DNA from: Pseudomonadota bacterium
Lineage (GTDB): Bacteria; Chloroflexota; UBA5177; JAJPKF01
DNA: 53,113 bases
Direction: 5' to 3'
Assembly: GCA_021323865.1 (NCBI GenBank)
Contig: JAJPKF010000027.1
Location: 1-53,113 of the forward strand
Made by a program: the position numbers and the translations under genes. This document shows, one piece after another, positions 40,559 through 48,707 of the stretch. Every line of letters begins with the position of its first letter. Within the stretch, counting starts at the first letter, position 1. The notes beneath the pieces were generated by a model, which ran no database searches, was not told where the DNA came from, and saw only the letters and a program-made list of their open reading frames with translations.

Positions 40559-41488
40559 ATGCCCCTTGACCTGGGGTGGATTCGGGGCATACGCGTCAAT
40601 CGGAGCGCCACGGAGCGACGGGCAGCCACGATCATAACGCGTCGCACCGTCAAGAAGGAGTGGCAGGCGGCCTGGTTGCTCCGGGCAGTTGCCGACCTCG
40701 ATCTGACCACCCTGGCCGGCGACGACACTCCCAGCAACGTCGCTCGCCTCTGCGCCAAGGCTAAGAGCCCCATCCTCCCCGATATGCTCGAGCGACTGGG
40801 ACTTCCACAACTTCATGTCGGTGCGGTCTGCGTGTATCACAACCTGGTCCCGGTCGCCGTCGACGCTCTCCGAGGTTCTGGCATCCCGGTGGCGGCCGTC
40901 TCCACGGGGTTTCCGGCCGGCCAAATCCCCCTGGACCGCAAGCTGGACGAGATCCGGGCATCGGTGGAGGCGGGCGCCGACGAGATCGACATCGTGATCT
41001 CTCGGGCATATGTGCTCGAAGCCAGGTGGCGCGACCTCTACCGGGAAGTCTCAGCCTTCCGGGAGGCATGTGAGCCGGCGCTCATGAAGGCCATCGTGGC
41101 GTCGGGAGATCTCGCAACGCTGCGCAACGTCGCGCAGGCCAGCACTGTCTGCATGATGGCCGGTGCCGACTTCGTCAAGACCTCGACCGGCAAGGAGACC
41201 ACCAACGCGACTCTCCCGGTCGGGCTGACCATGGTACGCGCGATCCGCGATTACTACCATCGCACCGGTTTCGAGTTCCGGGTCGGCTTCAAACCGGCAG
41301 GCGGGATTCGGACGGCCAAGCAGGCCCTCCAGTGGCTCATTCTCATGAGGGAAGAGCTGGGCGTGGATTGGATGATGCCGACTCTCTTCCGGATCGGTGC
41401 CAGCTCATTGCTCACGGACATCGAGCGCCAATTGGGATACTTCCTCACGGGGAGGTACGCCGCCGAGCATCATTTCCCTCTGCCCTGA
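40559..41488 (+). CDS. deoC: Deoxyribose-phosphate aldolase, long eukaryotic-type form
   Basis: 309 residues from the ATG at 40559 (a longer frame to 40427 exists but its first 44 residues look non-homologous). DERA splits 2-deoxyribose-5-phosphate into acetaldehyde and glyceraldehyde-3-phosphate. The Schiff-base Lys is in DFVKTSTGKET (about K207), with the second Lys in GFKPAGGIRTAKQAL. The N-terminal block RRTVKKEWQAAWLL and LTTLAGDDTPSN closely matches the long animal/actinobacterial DERA type rather than the ~250-residue E. coli type. The ending FLTGRYAAEHHFPLP also fits. It sits 460 bases before an aldehyde dehydrogenase, a common pairing that removes acetaldehyde. Confidence 0.93.
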   Translation: MPLDLGWIRGIRVNRSATERRAATIITRRTVKKEWQAAWLLRAVADLDLTTLAGDDTPSNVARLCAKAKSPILPDMLERLGLPQLHVGAVCVYHNLVPVAVDALRGSGIPVAAVSTGFPAGQIPLDRKLDEIRASVEAGADEIDIVISRAYVLEARWRDLYREVSAFREACEPALMKAIVASGDLATLRNVAQASTVCMMAGADFVKTSTGKETTNATLPVGLTMVRAIRDYYHRTGFEFRVGFKPAGGIRTAKQALQWLILMREELGVDWMMPTLFRIGASSLLTDIERQLGYFLTGRYAAEHHFPLP

Positions 41489-41535
41489 CTCTCCGCTTTT
41501 TGACGCGGGGGAGAGACAGCTAAGGGAATCGACGG

Positions 41536-41730
41536 CTATCGCTGGTAGCTGGGGCGGTCGTACTTCGCGATTTGGTCCTGCATCCGATCCTCCTCAGCTT
41601 GGTCGTGGGCATCCTGGAGGACTTCGCGGCCGCAGCCGATACACTTCCACACCCGCCGCTCGCTGCCCGGCGTGCTCTCGATGTCTGACACCATCGACGA
41701 GCGGCAGCGTGGGCACTTCATCGTCGGCAT
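41536..41730 (-). CDS. Small zinc-ribbon protein
   Basis: 64 residues with two Cys pairs, MKCPRC (5-8) and WKCIGC (about 29-32), a classic zinc-ribbon spacing, followed by a charged helix (DAHDQAEEDRMQDQIAKYD). No other domain. Such small ribbons often bind RNA, DNA or a protein partner. It is convergent with deoC (47 bases between stops). Confidence 0.72.
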   Translation of the reverse strand: MPTMKCPRCRSSMVSDIESTPGSERRVWKCIGCGREVLQDAHDQAEEDRMQDQIAKYDRPSYQR

Positions 41731-41835
41731 GTCACAACCCCCGCTCTCTGCTCATGGAAGGGGCGCACAAGATGCCGCGACGGCCTGCCTGCAAGTGGCC
41801 CGGGTCTCGGACGCCCACCTGATTTAGGACCGGTT

Positions 41836-41863
41836 GGTACTTGATTCTCCCATAGCAAGTACC
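41836..41863. promoter_or_regulatory. 8-bp inverted repeat, candidate operator upstream of the aldehyde dehydrogenase
   Basis: GGTACTTG (41836-41843) and CAAGTACC (41856-41863) are perfect inverted copies separated by 12 bases, 86 bases before the dehydrogenase start at 41949. An outer GTTGG/CCAAC pair roughly extends the symmetry. The 20-base centre-to-centre distance suits a dimeric helix-turn-helix regulator. No T-run, so not a terminator for the upstream ribbon gene, which runs the other way. Confidence 0.45.
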
Positions 41864-41948
41864 CTGCCAACGGGAAGGAGTCCCGCATCACCGAGCGTAC
41901 AATGGGCGGGCTCGCACCCCGTCAGAACGCCGATTTTCGAGAGTCGCC

Positions 41949-44342
41949 ATGACCGTAGCGGAGATTTTCGAGACGCTCGAATACGGCCCGGCACCCGAAG
42001 CCGCGGAGCCGGCGGTGGCCTGGATCGCCAGGCATGATGGTCGCTTCGGGAACTTCATCGACGGCCGCTGGGCGCCGCCTGCGGATGGTGACTTCTTCGA
42101 GTCCATTAACCCGGCCACGGGCCGGTCAATTGCCTTGGTCGCGCAATCCTCCAAGCAGGACGTGGACGCGGCCGTGGCAGCCGCGCGAGCCGCCGCCCCG
42201 GGTTGGGCGCGCACTCCGGGCCATGTGCGTGCCCGATATCTCTACGCTCTGGCTCGTCGGGTCCAGCGCAGTTCGCGCCTGCTGGCCGTCCTCGAGACCC
42301 TCGACAACGGGAAGACCATCCGCGAAACCCGCGACATCGACGTCCCACTTGTTGCCCGGCACTTCTACTATCACGCCGGCTGGGCGCAGCTGATGAGCGC
42401 GGAGCTCGCCGAATTGGAGCCCGTCGGGGTCGTCGGGCAGATCATCCCATGGAACTTCCCCCTCCTCATGCTGGCCTGGAAGATTGCGCCGGCTCTCGCC
42501 ATGGGGAACACGGTCGTTCTCAAGCCGGCTGAGTTCACTTCGCTGACGGCCCTCGCCTTTGCAGAGATGGTCGAGGCTGCGGGTCTCCCGCCCGGCGTGG
42601 TCAATATCATCACCGGCGACGGCCGGACCGGGGAGATGCTGGTCGAAAGCGACGTCGACAAGATCGCCTTCACCGGCTCGACTGACGTGGGGCGCCTCAT
42701 TCGGCGAGCAACCGCCGGGACGGGAAAGCGGCTGTCCTTAGAGCTCGGGGGGAAGTCTCCGTTTGTGGTGTTCGATGATGCCGACATCGACGGAGCCGTC
42801 GAAGGGCTGGTCGACGCCATCTGGTTCAATCAGGGCCAGGTTTGCTGTGCCGGCTCCCGACTGCTGGTACAGGAGAGTGTCGAGACGGCGGTACTGGACC
42901 GGCTTCGCCGCCGAATGGAGACATTGCGCATCGGCGACCCGCTGGACAAGGCAGTCGACATCGGGGCCATCGTTGCGCCCGTCCAGCTCCAGCGCATTCA
43001 GCGGCTGGTGCAGCAAGGAATTGAGGAAGGCGCGCAGATGTGGCAGCCGTCCTGGGCATGTCCGACCGAGGGCTACTTCTACCCTCCAACGCTCTTCACC
43101 GACGTGGCTCCCGCGGCAACGATCGCCCAGGTGGAGATTTTCGGCCCAGTCCTCGTCAGCATGACCTTCCGAACGCCGGACGAGGCAGTCGCCCTGGCCA
43201 ACAACACGCGCTACGGCCTGGCGGCATCCGTATGGTCCGAGAACATCAACTTGGCGCTTGAAACGGCTCGACGGATCAAGGCCGGAAGCATCTGGGTGAA
43301 CTGCACCAATCTGTTCGATGCCGCGTCCGGCTTTGGTGGCTACCGCGAAAGCGGGTTCGGCCGCGAAGGCGGCCGAGAGGGCCTCTATGAGTACCTGAAG
43401 CTGAGAGACGGATGGGACGCAACGGCGATTCCCCGCCAAAGCGCCCAACAGGAGATCGAGTTAACCGATTCCGAGCAGATTACCGACCACCGAGCAGCCC
43501 CGCCACGGATTGACCGGACGCCCAAGCAATACATCGGCGGGAAGCAGACGCGACCCGATTCGGGGTACAGCCAGGAGATCCGTGGTCCTTCTGGAGAGCT
43601 GTTGGGCGAGGCTGGCGCGGGGAACCGAAAGGACGTTCGAGACGCGGTGGAGGCGGCTCAGGGGGCCACTGCCTGGTCTTGGTCTACTGCCCACGCGCGC
43701 GCCCAAATCCTCTACTACATTGCCGAGAATCTCGAGGCGCGCCGCGCCGAGTTTGCCCAAAGGCTGGTGGATCAGACGGGCTACCGGGGCGGAGCAGCAG
43801 AGGTCGATCAGGCGATTGAGCGGCTGTTCACGTTCGCCGCCTGGACCGATAAGTACGACGGAGAGGTGCATCAAACGCCCTTCCGCAACATGACGGTCGC
43901 GGTGAACGAAGCAATCGGGGTCATTGGAGTGCTTTGCCCCAACGATCAACCTCTACTGGGGTTCATTACGCCCGTCGCTGCCGCCGTTGCCATGGGCAAC
44001 CGCGTCGTCGCTGTGCCTTCGGAGGCGCACCCTCTAAGCGCCACGGACCTCTACCAGGTCCTCGACACATCTGATCTGCCCCCCGGAGTCGTCAACATCG
44101 TAACCGGCATACACTCGACGTTGCTGCCTGTTCTCGCCGCTCATGACGATGTCGAAGCGATTTGGGTGTGGGGCATCGGAGATGAGTGCCGGCTTGCTGA
44201 GTACGAGTCGGCGGGCAACATGAAGCGAACGTGGGTGCACCGCGAGCCATTTCCGTGGACCGACACACCCAACTCTCTGATACGCGAGTTTCTGCGGGAA
44301 TCGACCCAGGTCAAGAATATCTGGGTCCCCTACGGCGAGTAA
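41949..44342 (+). CDS. Two-domain aldehyde dehydrogenase, ALDH16 type
   Basis: 797 residues. Domain 1 (~1-490) is a full ALDH: GQIIPWNFPLLMLAWKIAPALAMGNTVVLKPAEFTSL, GSTDVGRLI, catalytic Glu in LELGGKSPF (~264) and catalytic Cys in NQGQVCCAGSR (~298). Domain 2 (~520-790) repeats the ALDH fold start (YIGGKQTRPDSGYSQEIRGPSG; GVIGVLCPNDQPLLGFITPVAAAVAMGNRVV) but has no catalytic Cys or Glu loop and ends in NIWVPYGE. This matches the ALDH16 architecture (about 800 aa, inactive second domain); bacterial ALDH16 keeps the active Cys that the human protein lost. It oxidises aldehydes with NAD(P); acetaldehyde from deoC is a likely substrate. Confidence 0.9.
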   Translation: MTVAEIFETLEYGPAPEAAEPAVAWIARHDGRFGNFIDGRWAPPADGDFFESINPATGRSIALVAQSSKQDVDAAVAAARAAAPGWARTPGHVRARYLYALARRVQRSSRLLAVLETLDNGKTIRETRDIDVPLVARHFYYHAGWAQLMSAELAELEPVGVVGQIIPWNFPLLMLAWKIAPALAMGNTVVLKPAEFTSLTALAFAEMVEAAGLPPGVVNIITGDGRTGEMLVESDVDKIAFTGSTDVGRLIRRATAGTGKRLSLELGGKSPFVVFDDADIDGAVEGLVDAIWFNQGQVCCAGSRLLVQESVETAVLDRLRRRMETLRIGDPLDKAVDIGAIVAPVQLQRIQRLVQQGIEEGAQMWQPSWACPTEGYFYPPTLFTDVAPAATIAQVEIFGPVLVSMTFRTPDEAVALANNTRYGLAASVWSENINLALETARRIKAGSIWVNCTNLFDAASGFGGYRESGFGREGGREGLYEYLKLRDGWDATAIPRQSAQQEIELTDSEQITDHRAAPPRIDRTPKQYIGGKQTRPDSGYSQEIRGPSGELLGEAGAGNRKDVRDAVEAAQGATAWSWSTAHARAQILYYIAENLEARRAEFAQRLVDQTGYRGGAAEVDQAIERLFTFAAWTDKYDGEVHQTPFRNMTVAVNEAIGVIGVLCPNDQPLLGFITPVAAAVAMGNRVVAVPSEAHPLSATDLYQVLDTSDLPPGVVNIVTGIHSTLLPVLAAHDDVEAIWVWGIGDECRLAEYESAGNMKRTWVHREPFPWTDTPNSLIREFLRESTQVKNIWVPYGE

Positions 44343-44348
44343 GCTCCG

Positions 44349-46241
44349 CTAGATGGGGATCGGCCGCCCACGGCCGGCCCCGCTACCGAGGAGAACATGC
44401 GATCGTGGATGGCAGCCGGACCTGCAATGATTCACGGGTGCCCGCGCCACCACCTTCAGCCGCGTTATGTCGCGGAAGACGCGCAGCCGCCAGTTATACG
44501 TCCCTGAGAGCGCCACCCGGTCTCCTCGTCGCAGATCCTTTGCCTCCACGAGATACCCCCCCGCTTGCAAGGCCCGAGGGCCGTTGCCCAACGAGATCAG
44601 GAACACGCGAGATCCGAGCAGAACCCGGATCCGACGACCATGGCGCCCGACGCGCACCACTCGGCTCCGAACGGCACGGGCCGTTCCGAGATCGTAGTCG
44701 ACGATCAGATGAGTCGTGTAATGCAGCGCTTGATCCGGCGAGGGAACGGCGCTCGCCAGAAGCCGGTCGCCGGCGCTGAGATCGGAGAGGTGACCGCGCT
44801 TGTTCCCGGGAGTGTCCACGGGGACGCCGGGTGTCGCTTCCAAAGTCGCCACCTGACCCTTGGACATCGAAACGTGGATCAGGCTCTGGCCCCGCCGAAG
44901 CTGAATGCTGCGTACGACCCCCCGAATCTCCGTGGCGATGTGATAGTCGGATCGCGGACAGGAGCGCGGTCGCAGGAGTAGGGGCGGCAAGGGCCTGCTC
45001 GTCGAGAGGTCAAGACTATGGGAGATGCTCGTCGCCGAGGCATCAGCCGAGGTGAGGTGACCAAGCGCATATCGATCTTCGATGAATCGAAGGATGGAGT
45101 TGAAGTCATAGGTGGTGTGGTCCACGGCATGAGGCCGTGCCCATGGTGAGATGATGATGGCGGGCACCCGAGGTCCGAAGCCATACAGACCATGGACCGG
45201 CGGAGCGACGTGGTCGTAGAAGCCACCAAAGTCGTCCCACGTGAGGACCACGACCGTGCTCGACCAGTCAGGCCCCTTCATGATCGAGTTGATGATCTTC
45301 TGCGTCCAGTTCTCGCCCACGCACATGCTCCAGGGCGGGTGATCGCTCTGGGCCTCGTTGCTGACGAGCCAGCTCACCGCCGGAAGGTTGCCGGCAGCGG
45401 CGTCGTGGGTAAAGCTGTTGTCGCTGACCACGTTCGTCGACCACTGAGGCGAGTAGCGAACGTGCCGGATAGCGTCCAGGGCGGACCACAGATATCCCGA
45501 CGAGAAGCGAGGTGGCGCGTAGTATTTCCAGCTGACACCGGCCTTATCGAGGAGGTCGGTCAGGGTGGGGACGTTGAAGCATGGTTTGACCTGGTGTTTC
45601 CGCCCGGTCGTAGGGTTCACGGCCGTTACTCGCGCGTACAGTCCGGAGTCGCAGCCCCAGGCCTGATGCGAGAGATTGGTCGGATTGTCGATGGTGTTGA
45701 CGCTGGTGGCCGCCACCGTGACCAGATGATTGGGGAAGCTCGGCCCCAGGACGGTCGAAAAGAAGTGGTCGTCGAGCGTGAAATGCCGGGCGTACGCCCA
45801 ATAGCCGGGAATGTCGCGCGGCCAGAACTGGGACAGAGCTTCATCGCGGCCGGCTTGCATAGCACCGGGAAGAAGGCTGAAGTCATCCATAGCGCCACCG
45901 TCCACGGCCCGCATGGCCGCCGCACCCCCGTGGTTGATGTCGAGAATCAAGTGATCCGGCTCGTGAATGAGCGGCACCTTCCGCCCATTGGGGAGGCGCC
46001 CCCACCGAGCTCCATCCGCGTGAGGAAACCGCCCGAACAGATTGTCGAAGGAGCGGTTCTCCTTGTCGATGATCACGACGTGTTGAATCTTCCCGTTTGG
46101 CGTCGAAGCGCTCGGCTGCCCGGCTGTGACCGGACCTCGGGCGTCAACTCGGGAGGATGCGAACCCTCCCGGATCGACCACGAAGATAAGGCCTACCAGC
46201 AGAACAGGCAGGGCAAGCCAGAGATGTACGCGACGCGTCAT
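44349..46241 (-). CDS. Secreted phosphoesterase (phospholipase C/AcpA-like family) with C-terminal beta region
   Basis: 630 residues from the ATG at 46241, which begins a good signal peptide ([21 protein letters not shown]); an in-frame start at 46322 would add 27 non-signal residues. The PF04185-type catalytic region (~50-430) has [42 protein letters not shown] and [19 protein letters not shown] with the metal ligands. Members hydrolyse phospholipids or phosphomonoesters outside the cell. The last ~190 residues are a beta-rich domain ([15 protein letters not shown]) I do not recognise. Its stop is 6 bases from that of the convergent ALDH gene. Confidence 0.85.
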   Translation of the reverse strand: MTRRVHLWLALPVLLVGLIFVVDPGGFASSRVDARGPVTAGQPSASTPNGKIQHVVIIDKENRSFDNLFGRFPHADGARWGRLPNGRKVPLIHEPDHLILDINHGGAAAMRAVDGGAMDDFSLLPGAMQAGRDEALSQFWPRDIPGYWAYARHFTLDDHFFSTVLGPSFPNHLVTVAATSVNTIDNPTNLSHQAWGCDSGLYARVTAVNPTTGRKHQVKPCFNVPTLTDLLDKAGVSWKYYAPPRFSSGYLWSALDAIRHVRYSPQWSTNVVSDNSFTHDAAAGNLPAVSWLVSNEAQSDHPPWSMCVGENWTQKIINSIMKGPDWSSTVVVLTWDDFGGFYDHVAPPVHGLYGFGPRVPAIIISPWARPHAVDHTTYDFNSILRFIEDRYALGHLTSADASATSISHSLDLSTSRPLPPLLLRPRSCPRSDYHIATEIRGVVRSIQLRRGQSLIHVSMSKGQVATLEATPGVPVDTPGNKRGHLSDLSAGDRLLASAVPSPDQALHYTTHLIVDYDLGTARAVRSRVVRVGRHGRRIRVLLGSRVFLISLGNGPRALQAGGYLVEAKDLRRGDRVALSGTYNWRLRVFRDITRLKVVARAPVNHCRSGCHPRSHVLLGSGAGRGRPIPI

Positions 46242-46370
46242 GCTGAGAAGGTTCCTCTCCCTCGACACTTCGTTCGAAGCCGTGTCCCATTCTGGGTGCC
46301 GGTCCTGAACGCCTGATGACAAGGGTTGCGGTAGGGTTGCGATCGAACCATGGCCTAATCGGGCGTATGT

Positions 46371-47099
46371 CTAGACCGGAGGCCAGCGCAACCGAGCATA
46401 GAGCCGGAGGAGCGGGCTCAACAGCTCGACCCACTGGTCACTCATGATAAGGACCCCCATGGCGATCAAGATCAGGCCTCCCGCAAGGTTGAGCAGCTGG
46501 AGGTGTCTCTTGAGCCAGGCAGCAAAGCGAAGCCCCCGGGCCACGAAGAGACCGACAAACACAAACGGCAGACCCAAGCCCAGCGCATAGACGAACAGCA
46601 GAGCGGCTCCCGTGCGGACGGAGCCCTGGGTACCGGCGAGGGTCTCGATTGATGCCAGAACGGGCCCGATGCATGGCGTCCAGCCGAATGCAAAGGCCAT
46701 GCCCAGGGGCATTGCGCCAACAAGGCCGAGGTTGGTGCTGAAGTGGAAGCGACGCTCCACGTAGAGCGCCGGGATGCGAAAGATTCCCAGTGTCACCAAT
46801 CCCATGGCGATGATGAAGGCGCCGGAGATCTGCGTCAGCACCAGCCGGTGACTCAGGACGAGCCCGCCCAACACGCTGGCCGTCGCACCCAGAGCCGTGA
46901 ACACGAGCGCAAAGCCGGCAACAAACAGCAGGGTCGCGGTCAAGAGGCGGCCTCTGCCGGCGTCCTCCAGCTCCTCGGCCGAAACGCCGGACATGTACGA
47001 GAGATACCCGGGCAGCAGCGGAATGCAGCACGGTGAGGTGAAGGAAAGCGCCCCGGCGGCGAAGGCAAGCGGCCAGAAAAGTGGGTTGCCGGCGTTCAC
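46371..47099 (-). CDS. ccdA: CcdA-type thiol-reductant membrane protein
   Basis: 242 residues with six or seven hydrophobic segments. The two redox Cys are in SFTSPCCIPLLPGYLSYMSG (first membrane segment) and FGWTPCIGPVLASIETLA (fourth), the CcdA/DsbD-TM signature. It passes electrons from cytoplasmic thioredoxin to extracytoplasmic thiols such as CcmG and apocytochrome c. GTG start. It lies 52 bases after the CcmH-type gene and is the last gene of the cytochrome maturation cluster. Confidence 0.92.
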   Translation of the reverse strand: MNAGNPLFWPLAFAAGALSFTSPCCIPLLPGYLSYMSGVSAEELEDAGRGRLLTATLLFVAGFALVFTALGATASVLGGLVLSHRLVLTQISGAFIIAMGLVTLGIFRIPALYVERRFHFSTNLGLVGAMPLGMAFAFGWTPCIGPVLASIETLAGTQGSVRTGAALLFVYALGLGLPFVFVGLFVARGLRFAAWLKRHLQLLNLAGGLILIAMGVLIMSDQWVELLSPLLRLYARLRWPPV

Positions 47100-47151
47100 A
47101 ACCGTGACCCGTCACACAAACCGAAGGGAGACACGGACAGCCGCGGGTCGA

Positions 47152-48201
47152 TCAGGGAGCCGGCCGGCCCCGTCGAAGCTGAGCCACCCACTGCTGCACC
47201 TGAGACCGAAGTGGACCCGGCCCAGTCTGCCGGAGGAAGCGATTCCAGGCGCCCATTGCAGCCTGCCGGCCATGCGGAAGACGGGCAAGAGCAAGTCCTT
47301 CAAACAGCCAGAGGCGGTTCGATCGCGCTCCAAGACGGTATGCCTGCCGCAGGTCGCCGAGGCCTGACCGGAATCGACCGTGTCCCACGTTCAGGACTCC
47401 GAGACCCAGGTATGCCGAGGGCAGGCGCGAGTTGAGATGCAGAGCGCGCCGGAATGCCTGCCTCGCTGCGGCCGGCTGCCCTTCGACCAGCGTTGCCGAA
47501 CCCAAACGCACCCAGGCGCTCGCATGTCGCGGATGCGCTACCACCACGGCGGCCGCCTGTCGCACGTCGGCCGGAAGCGACCGAGAGCCGATGCGGCCGC
47601 TGCTTGTCGAGGGCGCCGTCGAGGCGGAGGACCGGAACGTGCCGGGAAACGCCACTGAAACAACGACGGCAATGAGCACTGCGAACGCTGCCAAACCGCC
47701 CACTTGGACCAAACCGGGTCGCTGCCGCGGCATTGATGATCGGGTTCGCTCGGTAGTGGCCGAAAAGGTCTCCTCGCTGGCGGCCGGCCTGCCGCCCAAT
47801 CGCCACCGAAGAAGAAGGAAGATCAACAGAATGGCGCCGGCTCCCAGAATCGCCGGAGGCCCAACCCAGGCAATGGTTCCCACGCCGGCCGCGGGGGGAG
47901 CGAGCAGGATCCACTGGCCATACCGAGCGACGAAGTACTGCTGCACCTGATGCGGCGTTCGCCCCTCTTGGAGCTGTCGCCGGATCACGCCACGCATGGA
48001 TGCGGCCAGTCCGGAAGGCGAGTCCGCGACCGATTCCCCCTGACAGATGGGGCAGCGCAAACCCGAGGCAACCGTGCGCACCCGAGAGTCGAGCGTAGGC
48101 CTGGCTCGCTGGGACCCGAGGGTGAAGGCAAGCCCAACCGACAATCCGCCGATCAAGGCCAGCAGCGCGAGGCTTCGCCACGTCTTGACCGTCATGCTCA
48201 T
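47152..48201 (-). CDS. ccmH: CcmH-CcmI fusion, cytochrome c maturation
   Basis: 349 residues. A signal anchor (LALLALIGGLSVGLAFTL) precedes the CcmH domain with the redox motif LRCPICQGESV (C50, C53), where E. coli has LRCVVCQ. A membrane segment (PPAILGAGAILLIFLLLRW, ~115-133), a second one near 180, and a C-terminal TPR region (about 215-345, ASAWVRLGSATLVEGQPAAARQAFRRAL) form the CcmI-type part that holds apocytochrome. So CcmH and CcmI are fused. The ATG overlaps the preceding stop by 4 bases. Confidence 0.9.
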   Translation of the reverse strand: MSMTVKTWRSLALLALIGGLSVGLAFTLGSQRARPTLDSRVRTVASGLRCPICQGESVADSPSGLAASMRGVIRRQLQEGRTPHQVQQYFVARYGQWILLAPPAAGVGTIAWVGPPAILGAGAILLIFLLLRWRLGGRPAASEETFSATTERTRSSMPRQRPGLVQVGGLAAFAVLIAVVVSVAFPGTFRSSASTAPSTSSGRIGSRSLPADVRQAAAVVVAHPRHASAWVRLGSATLVEGQPAAARQAFRRALHLNSRLPSAYLGLGVLNVGHGRFRSGLGDLRQAYRLGARSNRLWLFEGLALARLPHGRQAAMGAWNRFLRQTGPGPLRSQVQQWVAQLRRGRPAP

Positions 48202-48707
48202 GAGCTCCGAAGGATGGTGGCGATGCCATTACGGAGCGCAGAGGAGCTGAGCGAAACCGAATGTGCCTTCACAACACCCCGAGAGTTGATGAAGAACGTC
48301 TCGGGAATCCCCGTCACACCGTACGCCACTGCCGTACGACCACCCGGGTCTACCAGATCCGGCCATGCTCCGCCCCGCTGGCGGGTGAAGTCAGCCGCCG
48401 CCCGGCCCGAGTCCTCGAAGATGATTCCGACAAACCGCACGCGGCTCCCGAAGCGGCGCGAAACTCGCACCAGATTGGACTCGTCGGCGCGACAGGAGAC
48501 GCACCACGACGCGAAGAAATTCACCACGACAGGGTGTCCGTGCAGATTGGAGAGCCGGACCACCTGGCCGCTGGTGGATCGGAGCGCAAACGAGGGAGCG
48601 GTCGAACCAAGCAGCGGCGTTTGTAAGATCGCAGGCTTCCCGAATCCGTAGGCGAGCAGAAAGACAAAAGCGACCAGCATCGACAGCGCAAGACCGGATC
48701 GCTTCAA
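48198..48707 (-). CDS. ccmG: CcmG/ResA/TlpA-type thioredoxin-like protein
   Basis: 169 residues from the TTG at 48707, which overlaps the CcmF stop (TTGA) and gives a proper membrane anchor (ALSMLVAFVFLLAYGF). Thioredoxin motif NFFASWCVSCRAD (C69, C72), the cis-Pro in GVTGIPETFFI, and FALRSTSGQVVRLSNLHGHPVVV place it with CcmG/ResA, which reduce apocytochrome heme-binding Cys outside the membrane. The much longer upstream frame overlaps ccmF and is not real. Confidence 0.9.
   Translation of the reverse strand: MKRSGLALSMLVAFVFLLAYGFGKPAILQTPLLGSTAPSFALRSTSGQVVRLSNLHGHPVVVNFFASWCVSCRADESNLVRVSRRFGSRVRFVGIIFEDSGRAAADFTRQRGGAWPDLVDPGGRTAVAYGVTGIPETFFINSRGVVKAHSVSLSSSALRNGIATILRSS

Noticed and set aside
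41489..41535. CTCTCC...GGAGAG hairpin as deoC terminator
   Set aside because: The stem is only six pairs with an uneven loop and no following T-run on the needed strand.
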